Shown piece after piece: positions 57,130 to 64,000 of a DNA stretch of 64,000 nucleotides. The position numbers were made by a program, and so were the translations under genes. The notes below the pieces were generated by a model that searched no databases, had not been told where the DNA came from, and was given only the letters and a program-made list of their open reading frames with translations. The stretch is taken from positions 1,736,001 to 1,800,000 of the forward strand of contig NZ_CP048433.1 in assembly GCF_010509075.1 (NCBI RefSeq). The letters run 5' to 3'. How positions within the stretch are numbered: the stretch's first letter is position 1; the number at the start of each line of letters is the position of its first letter. Source of the DNA: Collinsella aerofaciens ATCC 25986. GTDB lineage: Bacteria > Actinomycetota > Coriobacteriia > Coriobacteriales > Coriobacteriaceae.

Positions 57130-58023
57130 GTGCCCGTGGACAACATACAAGAGGAGTTTGGCGGCGAGCCCGTCGCGGCATTCTCGATGTCGCATCCGGC
57201 TGTGCCGGCCCTCTACATGGTGCTGACGCTGGGGCTCACCATGTTCTCGATGCAGCCGGTGCTGATTGCGCTGTCACTTGCGGGCGGGCTGGCGTATGGA
57301 TTTGCGACGCGCGGGGCTGCCCGCACGCTGGGCGCACTCCGCTGGCAGCTGCCGGTGATTTTGATTATCGCGCTGGTCAATCCGCTGTTTAGCGCCTCGG
57401 GCTCGACGGAGCTGTTCCGTATTGGCATGCGCGCGGTGTATCTGGAAAGCATGGTATACGGCCTGTGCATGGGCGGGCTGTTTGTGGCGAGCGTGCTGTG
57501 GTTTGAGGCCGCGGCGTCGATGCTCGAATACGACAAGGTGCTCGCGCTGCTGGGCAATGCCGCACCGGTGATTGCGCTCATGATCTCGATGTGCATGAGG
57601 CTTATCCCGCAGTTTTTACGCCGCGGTCGTACGGTGCTGGCGGTGCAGGATGCGATTGATGTGCCGGGCCGCGCGCCCACCGATCCCGTGCGATCGCGCC
57701 TGCGGGCGTCGAGCGTGTTGATGGGCTGGGGCATGGAAGATTCGCTGGAGCGCGCGGACGCCATGCGTTCCCGTGGGTGGGGCGCCGCGACGCGTCGAAC
57801 GACGTATGCGCGGTATCGGCTGGGGCGCGGCGATGTTGCCGCGCTGGTTGGACTTGCGCTGTTTGGCATGGCCACGACGGCAGTGGCGTGGACTGCGACG
57901 ATGCAGTATTCGTTTTACCCGCAACTATCGGTGCCGGCGCCGTGGCTGGGCTATGTCGTGTACGCTGCCTGGATGATGCTGCCTTGCGCGTCGCACGCGA
58001 TTGATGAGAAGAGGTTTGGCTGA
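57130..58023 (+). CDS. ecfT: ECF transporter transmembrane component EcfT
   Basis: About 297 residues with five to six membrane segments. The coupling motif AMRSRGWG (Ala-x-Arg-x-Arg-Gly type) that binds the ATPases is visible after SLERAD. GTG 57130, preceded by GAGGGGACGGGG, is preferred; GTG 57136 is also possible, and the upstream frame overlaps the glmU promoter region. The ATPase gene starts on its stop codon (TGATG). Confidence 0.85.
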   Translation: MPVDNIQEEFGGEPVAAFSMSHPAVPALYMVLTLGLTMFSMQPVLIALSLAGGLAYGFATRGAARTLGALRWQLPVILIIALVNPLFSASGSTELFRIGMRAVYLESMVYGLCMGGLFVASVLWFEAAASMLEYDKVLALLGNAAPVIALMISMCMRLIPQFLRRGRTVLAVQDAIDVPGRAPTDPVRSRLRASSVLMGWGMEDSLERADAMRSRGWGAATRRTTYARYRLGRGDVAALVGLALFGMATTAVAWTATMQYSFYPQLSVPAPWLGYVVYAAWMMLPCASHAIDEKRFG

Positions 58024-59666
58024 TGGCTCGGTTGGATAGGAGCTCGGCGGCGGGTGTGGCATATGGCTCGGCCGCGCCGGCGATTGAGGTGCGAGGCCTT
58101 AGTTTTGCCTATCCCGGGGCCGAGGCACCGGTGCTCGAGGGGCTTGATTGGCGTGTTTCCCAAGGTGCGTTTGCACTGCTTGTTGGCGGTACCGGTTCGG
58201 GCAAGTCGACGCTGCTGTCGCTGCTCAAGCCCGAGATCGCGCCGGCGGGTACGCGCTCCGGCGAGCTGCGCGTGCTGGGCGAGCCCGTCGCCGACATGGA
58301 TGTGCGGGCATCGGCGGAGCGCGTGGGCTATGTGTTCCAGGATCCCGAGAACCAGATCGTGTGCGAAACCGTGTGGCACGAGATGGCGTTTGGCCTGGAA
58401 AACTTGGGGCTAGCACGTGATGAGATGCGCCGTCGCGTAGCTGAGACCAGCTATTTCTTTGGGCTGGAAGATTGGCTTCACCGCGATACTGACACGCTTT
58501 CGGGTGGTCGCAAACAGTTGCTGTCGTTGGCGGCCGTTCTGGCGTTGCGCCCGCGCGTGCTGCTGCTCGACGAGCCCACGTCTCAGCTTGATCCGGTTGC
58601 GGAGAAGAATTTCCTGCACGCGCTGTTTCGTGTGAATCGCGAGCTGGGCTGCACGGTTGTTGTGGCGACGCATCAGCCGCGGCCGATGCTCGAGTATGCG
58701 ACGTGTACGTACCGGATTGAGGGCGGTCGCGTGCGCGAGGTGGCGGATATGTCTTCTTTGGGACGCCGAGAATCGCTGTTTTCCGATGACATGTTGGGGT
58801 GGGGTGCCATCCGATGTGCAAAAAACGGAGTATTCAGCAGGCGTGAGGACAATTTGGGTTCTCTGGAGCCGCCCGGGGACGTATCGAGCGCGAAAAAAAG
58901 TTCGGAATTGGACAAATCGTCCGAATTTGTGGCGCAAACGTCGCTCGAGAACGGCTCGGAAGCCTTCTCGCGCACGGATGGAAGCAGAATACTCCAAAAA
59001 ATGCACGGCGGGTCGGCTACCACCCTGTCGGAAGGCTGGTTTCGCTACGATCGAGCGTCCGGCTGGGTGTTGCGTGGGCTCGATGCGTCGTTTTCGGCCG
59101 GTGCGGTGCATGCGGTTGTTGGCGGTAACGGCTGCGGCAAGTCGACGATGCTCTCGGTGCTGGCGAAGACCGCCAAGCTGCAGCGCGGCCGCATGGTGCG
59201 CGGAGCGGCCTCGGCGGCGCTGCTGCCTCAGAATCCCAAAGCATTGCTGGTTGCCGAGACGGTTCGCGATGAGCTGATGGAATGGGCCTCGACCTGCGGA
59301 TATGACGAGAACTTGGCGCGGGAGCGTGCGGCGAGCTTGGGGTTGTCGGGTCTGGATGGACGCCATCCGTACGATCTTTCGGGCGGGCAGCGTCAACTGC
59401 TTGCATTGGCAAAACTGCTGCTAATCGGCCCCGAACTGCTATTGCTCGATGAGCCCACCAAGGGTCTAGACCTGTTCAGCCGCCGCATCATCGCCCGCGC
59501 CCTGCGTGACCATGCGAAGGCTGGCGGCACCGTCATCATGGCTACGCACGATTTGGACTTTGCCGAGCAGGTAGCCGACGACGTCGTCATGATGTTTGAC
59601 GGCGAGATTGCCTGCATGGAGCCGCCGGCCGACTTCTTTGCCGATAACGTGTTTTATAGGGCGTGA
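58023..59666 (+). CDS. Fused double ECF ATPase (EcfA-EcfA')
   Basis: A 547-residue protein with two ABC ATPase domains in one chain. First domain: Walker A GGTGSGKST, signature LSGGRKQLLSLAA, Walker B VLLLDEPTSQLD. Second domain: Walker A GGNGCGKST, signature LSGGQRQLLALAKLL, Walker B LLLLDEPTKGLD. They are joined by a hydrophilic linker of about 60 residues, A+T-richer in DNA than its surroundings. It powers the ECF module with the adjacent T and S genes. Confidence 0.92.
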   Translation: MARLDRSSAAGVAYGSAAPAIEVRGLSFAYPGAEAPVLEGLDWRVSQGAFALLVGGTGSGKSTLLSLLKPEIAPAGTRSGELRVLGEPVADMDVRASAERVGYVFQDPENQIVCETVWHEMAFGLENLGLARDEMRRRVAETSYFFGLEDWLHRDTDTLSGGRKQLLSLAAVLALRPRVLLLDEPTSQLDPVAEKNFLHALFRVNRELGCTVVVATHQPRPMLEYATCTYRIEGGRVREVADMSSLGRRESLFSDDMLGWGAIRCAKNGVFSRREDNLGSLEPPGDVSSAKKSSELDKSSEFVAQTSLENGSEAFSRTDGSRILQKMHGGSATTLSEGWFRYDRASGWVLRGLDASFSAGAVHAVVGGNGCGKSTMLSVLAKTAKLQRGRMVRGAASAALLPQNPKALLVAETVRDELMEWASTCGYDENLARERAASLGLSGLDGRHPYDLSGGQRQLLALAKLLLIGPELLLLDEPTKGLDLFSRRIIARALRDHAKAGGTVIMATHDLDFAEQVADDVVMMFDGEIACMEPPADFFADNVFYRA

Positions 59667-59670
59667 TGGG

Positions 59671-60384
59671 ATGACGGATTATCGCGTCGCGCGCTTGCTT
59701 GCAAAACTGGAGGTCCCGCTGTTGTTGGCGGTGCCGGCGGTGATGGCTGCCGCGTTGCTGTCGGGTGTTGAGCAGGCAGCATTGGCCATGCTGGTTGTGG
59801 TGGCGCTGGTGCTCGCGCTGTTCTTTGCGGGTTACGAGGCATCTCGTCCGGGTTTGCGCCAGATTATGCCCACGCTGGTTCTGGCAGCATTGGCCGCGGC
59901 GGGGCGCATCTTGTTTGGCCCCATTCCCGACTTTAAACCCGTGAGTGCCATCGCCATTATCGCGGGGGCGACGCTTGGTCGCCGCAATGGTTTTATGGTC
60001 GGTGCGTTGGCGGCGCTGACCAGCAATTTCTTTTTTGGGCAGGGCATGTGGACGCCGTGGCAGATGTATGCCTGGGGGCTCGTGGGATACGTTGGCGGTG
60101 CGCTGGCGCATGCCGGCGCTTTTGATCGCGCCGATGGCACCGTGCGTATGCCGGCGCTGCTGACCTACGGCTTTGCTTCGGGTTTGCTGTACGGCGTTGT
60201 GATCAACGCCTACGACATTATCGGTTTTGTTCAACCGCTCACGTGGGCGGGTGCCATGGCACGTCTTGCCACGGCAGTGCCGTTCGATATCACACACGGC
60301 CTCGCGACCTGCGTGTTCTTGGCTGCCTTGTACAAGCCTTGGTGCCGTCGCATTAACCGTGTCGTCGTGAAATACGGGCTGTAA
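59671..60384 (+). CDS. ECF transporter substrate-specificity component (S component)
   Basis: A 237-residue membrane protein with about six helices. The segment LFGPIPDFKPVSAIAIIAGA, then GFMVGALAALTSNFFFGQGMWTPWQMYAWG, is a pattern of ECF S components; the N-terminal half has extra hydrophobic segments. Similar proteins have been proposed to carry cobalamin precursors or queuosine-type vitamins, but substrate is not determinable here. ATG 59671 is 4 bases after the ATPase stop. Confidence 0.82.
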   Translation: MTDYRVARLLAKLEVPLLLAVPAVMAAALLSGVEQAALAMLVVVALVLALFFAGYEASRPGLRQIMPTLVLAALAAAGRILFGPIPDFKPVSAIAIIAGATLGRRNGFMVGALAALTSNFFFGQGMWTPWQMYAWGLVGYVGGALAHAGAFDRADGTVRMPALLTYGFASGLLYGVVINAYDIIGFVQPLTWAGAMARLATAVPFDITHGLATCVFLAALYKPWCRRINRVVVKYGL

Positions 60385-60409
60385 GGCATTTCGCGTTCCC
60401 TCACGAACT

Positions 60410-60472
60410 TGCGGTGGAATGGTTCTCGTTTTTGGCTATTTGCTGCCCAAACAGGAACTATTCCACCGCACC
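60410..60472. repeat. Inverted repeat between convergent genes (TGCGGTGGAAT arms)
   Basis: Arms TGCGGTGGAATGGTTC and GAACTATTCCACCGCA pair over 16 bp with one G-T-type mismatch around a loop of about 30 bases. The adjoining bases to 60525 contain GGGGAGAGG and CCTCTGTCCCC, a loose further member of the GGGACA family. Confidence 0.7.
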
Positions 60473-60534
60473 TTATAGGGGGAGAGGGGTCACATGATCT
60501 GTTTTCCTCTGTCCCCTAGAGGAATTACTTGGGG

Positions 60535-61353
60535 CTAGAGCTCTAGCGTGAGGGTGACGGGGCAGTGGTCGCTGCCAAAGATGTCGCCGCGGATGCCGGT
60601 GTCGCGAACGTTGGCGGCGATCGAATCGCTTACCAGAAAGTAATCGATGCGCCAGCCGGCGTTGTTCTTGCGGGCATTAAAGCGATAGCTCCACCAGCTG
60701 TAGACGCCCTCGACGTCGGGGTTTGCCGCGCGCCAGGTATCGGTAAAGCCGGCGTTGAGCAGCTCGGTAAACTTGCCGCGTTCCTCGTCCGAAAAGCCTG
60801 CGTTGCCGCGGTTGGACTTGGGGTTCTTAAGGTCGATCTCCTCATGCGCCACGTTAAAGTCGCCGCAGGTTACGACGGGTTTGCCGGTCTCGCGCTCGAG
60901 CGCGTTCAAAAAGCCGCGGTAGGCATCGTCCCAGGCCATACGCACGTCGATGCGCGCGAGCTCATTTTGTGCGTTGGGCGTGTAGACATCCACAAACCAG
61001 AATTTGTCGAACTCGAGCGCGCAGACGCGGCCCTCGGTTGCGGCTTGGGCGACGAGCACGGCCGCCTCGCCTCCGCCGGCGTAGGGCAGCAGCGCATCGG
61101 CGCGCAGTACGCGCAGCGGCTCCTGGCGGCTAAAGACCGCGGTGCCCGAATAGCCTTTACGCTCGGCGTAGCTCCAGGTTTGGTGATAGCCGGGCAGGTC
61201 AATATCGACCTGGCCCTCCTGCAGCTTGGTCTCTTGCAGTGCCAGGATATCGACGTCGAGTTCTTGCGCGATCTGGATAAAGCTCGGGTCCTTTTTGAGC
61301 ACGGCGCGCAGGCCGTTGACGTTCCACGAGGCGAAAGTGTAAGTCTGAGGCAT
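60535..61353 (-). CDS. Exodeoxyribonuclease III (AP endonuclease)
   Basis: A 272-residue ExoIII/ExoA repair nuclease. Catalytic motifs in order are FASWNVNGLRA, LALQETKLQ, CGDFNVAHEEIDL, RIDYFLVS and GSDHCPVTLTLEL. It cuts at abasic sites in base-excision repair. ATG 61353 follows GAAAGGACACC. It stands alone. Confidence 0.95.
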   Translation of the reverse strand: MPQTYTFASWNVNGLRAVLKKDPSFIQIAQELDVDILALQETKLQEGQVDIDLPGYHQTWSYAERKGYSGTAVFSRQEPLRVLRADALLPYAGGGEAAVLVAQAATEGRVCALEFDKFWFVDVYTPNAQNELARIDVRMAWDDAYRGFLNALERETGKPVVTCGDFNVAHEEIDLKNPKSNRGNAGFSDEERGKFTELLNAGFTDTWRAANPDVEGVYSWWSYRFNARKNNAGWRIDYFLVSDSIAANVRDTGIRGDIFGSDHCPVTLTLEL

Positions 61354-61488
61354 GGTGTCCTTTCGACGGGGTTGGCAGGCTTAAGATTAGCGCAACAGGG
61401 GCGGGGTGGGATCCGCGCATACTGACTTAAAGGCCGCATGCTGGGACGTCGCTCAACGCTGCCCGACTAACAAGGACGGAGGACTCAT

Positions 61489-62241
61489 ATGACGCAGGCA
61501 ATATCGGACCCCAGGCAGGCCTCCGCCGCGCTGGCGGATCTGTTTGACACCCACAAGCGCGTGGTCTTCTTTGGCGGCGCTGGTGTTTCCACGGCAAGTG
61601 GCATCCCCGATTTCCGCAGCGTGGACGGCCTGTATCACCAGCAGTTTGCCTATCCGCCCGAGACCATGCTGTCGCATAGCTTTTACGAGGCGCATCCGGC
61701 CGAGTTCTTCGACTTCTACCGCACCAAGATGATCGCGCTTGGCGCCAAGCCCAATCGCTGCCACACCAAGCTGGCCGAGCTGGAGCGCGCCGGCAAGCTC
61801 GACGCCGTGGTGACGCAAAATATCGACGGTCTGCACCAGGCGGCCGGCTCGCAGCGCGTGTTCGAGCTGCACGGATCGGTCCATCGCAACATTTGCCAGT
61901 CGTGCGGCGCGGTCTATAGCGCCGAGTGGATTTGCTCGCGCGAGCACGAGGACGCCGCGAGCGTGCCTGTGTGTCCTGCGTGCGGCGGGCGCATCAAGCC
62001 CGATGTGGTGCTCTACGAGGAGCCGCTCGATGAGCATGTGCTGACCGGTGCCGTTGCCGCCATCGCCGCGGCTGATGCCCTCATTGTGGGTGGGACCTCG
62101 CTCGTGGTGTATCCGGCGGCGGGCCTTACGCGTTACTTTACCGGCGATACGCTGGCCATATGCAACCTTGCTCCCACCGATCAGGATGCAAATGCCGACC
62201 TGCTGATTTCTTGCGACATCGCGGCCGCGTTTGCGTTCTAG
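61489..62241 (+). CDS. cobB: NAD-dependent protein deacetylase, sirtuin
   Basis: A 250-residue sirtuin. NAD-binding motifs are FFGGAGVSTASGIPDFRSVDG and TQNIDGLHQAAGS, the catalytic His is in ELHGSV, and Zn is held by CQSC and CPAC. GGTSLVVYPAAGL closes the Rossmann fold. Substrates are likely acetyl-lysine proteins such as acetyl-CoA synthetase, by family. ATG 61489 follows GGACGGAGG. Confidence 0.94.
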   Translation: MTQAISDPRQASAALADLFDTHKRVVFFGGAGVSTASGIPDFRSVDGLYHQQFAYPPETMLSHSFYEAHPAEFFDFYRTKMIALGAKPNRCHTKLAELERAGKLDAVVTQNIDGLHQAAGSQRVFELHGSVHRNICQSCGAVYSAEWICSREHEDAASVPVCPACGGRIKPDVVLYEEPLDEHVLTGAVAAIAAADALIVGGTSLVVYPAAGLTRYFTGDTLAICNLAPTDQDANADLLISCDIAAAFAF

Positions 62242-62336
62242 CCCGCGCGCGCGGATACAATAGAAAGACTGAGTGCAAAGCGACCCCGCCGCCAGCTCCC
62301 CAGGCTCGGCGGCGTGGGCATTTTAGGAGGATGTTC

Positions 62337-64000
62337 ATGGCGAACGACAGCAAGACATGGCGGTGCGGAAAGTACGAGCTCAGCTTTGACCGTCCGCGCA
62401 TCATGGGCGTCCTCAACGTGACGCCCGATTCGTTTAGCGATGGCGGGGAGCACTTCGACCCCGATGCCGCCATCGAGTACGGCCTGGCGATGCTCGACGC
62501 CGGCGCCGACATCATCGACGTGGGCGGCGAGTCCACGCGCCCCGGCTTTACCCCGGTCAACCCCGACGAGGAGGCTCGCCGCGTGCTGCCCGTGGTGCGC
62601 GCGCTGGCCAAGGAGGGCGCCATCGTCTCGATCGACACGCGTCATGTGGCGGTTGCCAAGGCGGCCGTGCGCTGCGGCGCCTCGATCGTCAACGACGTGA
62701 CCGGCTTCACCGATCCCAAGATGGTCGAGTTCGTTAAGACGAGCACTTGCGGCGTCATCGTGATGCATGCCGGCGAGGTCGCCGCGCCCGTCCGCACGCA
62801 CGCAACGGTGCAGCTCGATACCTCGGCAGCGGCGTTTGTTGCCGAGAAGGCGCGCGAGGCGGCTGCCGAGGCCGCGCGTGAGGCCGAGAAGCCGGCTCGC
62901 CGCCGTCGCGGCAAGTTGCTGGGCGAGCCTAAGCCGGAGGCCAAGCTTCCGGGCGGCGTGGTGCAGCCCTCGTTGCCGTTTGGCGAACCGGAGCCCACGT
63001 CCGAGCCTGCAAGCGAGCAGGAGACGCCGGCCGCCGAGCAGGCTGCTGCCGCCGAGACCGTCGCGCCCGCGCCCGAGGCCGCGCCCGCAGCCACCGAGGC
63101 CGCATCGGAGTCCAATGACCGCCTGGCCGCCATGATGCGCCGCAGTGCCCGCCGTGAGGAGGCCTATGTGCCCACCTCGCAGCTCCGCCGCTTTACCCTG
63201 CCCGATTCGGCGCCCATCATGCGCCGCGTCATGGGCTTTCTGTCCGACCAGGCCCGCACGCTCATCCATGCCGGCGTGTCGCGCGACCGCATCTGCATCG
63301 ATCCTGGCCCGGGCTTTGGTAAGTCGGCTAACGAGGACATCGTCATCCAGCGCGAGACTGCCAAGATGGCGTCACTGGGCTATCCGCTCGTGTGCGCCGT
63401 GTCGCGCAAGCGCTTTGTGGGCGCCGTCTCGGGCGTGACCGAGGCCGCCGAGCGCGATGCCGCTACGTTTGGCGTGTGCCTGGGCGCCATCCAGGCCGGT
63501 GCCAACATCGTGCGCGTGCACGACGCCGCGGGTTTTGCGCAGTTCCTGAACGGCTACTGGGCGGTTGCCAAGCCGCAGCCGCGCCGCGCGTTTGTGGCCG
63601 TGGGCTCCAACCTGGGGCATCGCTGCGACAACATCCGCGCCGCACGCGAGATGATCGCCGAGATTCCACTCACCTGCGTGTCCAACTCCTCCAAGATTTA
63701 CGAGAGCGAGCCGGCCTACGAGACGCGCCAGGACGCGTTTGCCAACGCCGTCATCGAGATCAAGACCGAGCTGGCGCCGCTGGTGCTGCTCGATGAGCTC
63801 ATGAAGATCGAGGCCGAGCTGGGGCGCGACCGCTCCAAAAAGGCCAAGGCCAACGGTCCGCGCACCATCGACCTGGACCTGCTGTGGATGGACGGCGAGA
63901 CCCACGGCGGCAAAAAGCTGCGCCTGCCGCATCCTCTCATTGGCGAGCGCGACTTTGTGCTGGTGCCGCTCGAGGACCTGATGCACGACCCGGCGCGGTT
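62337..64000 (+). CDS. Fused dihydropteroate synthase - HPPK, 3' end beyond the window
   Basis: The frame from ATG 62337 (AGGAGG 6 bases upstream) stays open to the window end, 554 codons. Residues 1-155 and 280-410 are dihydropteroate synthase (FolP): MGVLNVTPDSFSDGG, GGESTRPGFTPVN, IDPGPGFGKS, VSRKRFVG. Between the two parts lies an Ala/Glu/Pro-rich segment of about 120 residues where most FolP proteins have about 25. From about 417 it is HPPK (FolK): FVAVGSNLGHRCDNIRAA, ANGPRTIDLDLL. Together they catalyse two adjacent folate steps. The FolK end is cut off. Confidence 0.9.
   Translation, partial: MANDSKTWRCGKYELSFDRPRIMGVLNVTPDSFSDGGEHFDPDAAIEYGLAMLDAGADIIDVGGESTRPGFTPVNPDEEARRVLPVVRALAKEGAIVSIDTRHVAVAKAAVRCGASIVNDVTGFTDPKMVEFVKTSTCGVIVMHAGEVAAPVRTHATVQLDTSAAAFVAEKAREAAAEAAREAEKPARRRRGKLLGEPKPEAKLPGGVVQPSLPFGEPEPTSEPASEQETPAAEQAAAAETVAPAPEAAPAATEAASESNDRLAAMMRRSARREEAYVPTSQLRRFTLPDSAPIMRRVMGFLSDQARTLIHAGVSRDRICIDPGPGFGKSANEDIVIQRETAKMASLGYPLVCAVSRKRFVGAVSGVTEAAERDAATFGVCLGAIQAGANIVRVHDAAGFAQFLNGYWAVAKPQPRRAFVAVGSNLGHRCDNIRAAREMIAEIPLTCVSNSSKIYESEPAYETRQDAFANAVIEIKTELAPLVLLDELMKIEAELGRDRSKKAKANGPRTIDLDLLWMDGETHGGKKLRLPHPLIGERDFVLVPLEDLMHDPAR

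Overview
The window is a high-G+C chromosomal segment beginning inside dnaN and running dnaN-recF-DUF721-gyrB-gyrA, the classic order beside a bacterial replication origin. Gene content, codon use and protein signatures point to a Coriobacteriia actinobacterium, most likely Collinsella: an acidic N-terminal extension on GyrA, an electron-bifurcating NfnAB pair, a PyrR-type leader on carAB, a DUF559-like single-gene unit, and sortase B. No rRNA, phage or CRISPR array is visible.

Layout. 0-7 kb: replication and topoisomerase genes. 7.3-7.6 kb: tRNA-Ile, tRNA-Ala, tRNA-Ile without rRNA. 7.7-13.2 kb: a bifunctional-nuclease-domain protein, small unknown proteins, typA and two membrane proteins. 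13.3-14.6 kb: a single-gene unit (PD-(D/E)XK, DUF559-like protein) bounded by about 80-bp inverted repeats. 14.6-14.9 kb: two tRNA-Ser genes. 15.3-20 kb: rpsF-ssb-rpsR-rplI, dnaB, purA. 20-30 kb: purD, a NUDIX hydrolase, an ABC exporter, a membrane protein, carA-carB. 30-35.3 kb: an A+T-richer accessory stretch with a mannose-family PTS (IIB, IIC, IID), a GntR/UTRA regulator, an HSL-type esterase and a toxin-antitoxin pair. 35.4-43.4 kb: purE, sortase B, a MoaE-like protein, a CmpB-like membrane protein, purF-purM-purN and a lone EIIA. 43.6-50.8 kb: a PrsA-like foldase, a YqeY protein, an intact IS3-family element, and an amino-acid ABC transporter followed by a cytidylate-kinase-like gene. 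50.8-57 kb, minus strand: nfnB-nfnA, pth, prs, glmU. 57-64 kb: a complete ECF transporter (T, fused A-A, S), exonuclease III, a sirtuin and a folP-folK fusion cut by the window end.

Metabolic theme: de novo nucleotide synthesis is dispersed through the window (purA, purD, purE, purF, purM, purN, carAB, prs). The carAB leader carries a PyrR-type hairpin overlapping the ribosome-binding site, implying UMP-responsive control.

The most unusual material is between genes. There are (i) long hairpins whose stems are unrelated in sequence but whose loops share a CGAC..TGC..GCA..GGAG core (three clear copies, one divergent); (ii) a second family of short palindromes with interchangeable arms around a GGGACAGGTTTAT-type centre, two of which begin exactly at a gene stop codon; (iii) the DUF559-like unit between inverted repeats that are themselves palindromes; and (iv) an IS3-family element inserted into one arm of a family (ii) palindrome. 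Coordinates come from manual reading of the sequence; no database search or folding program was run.
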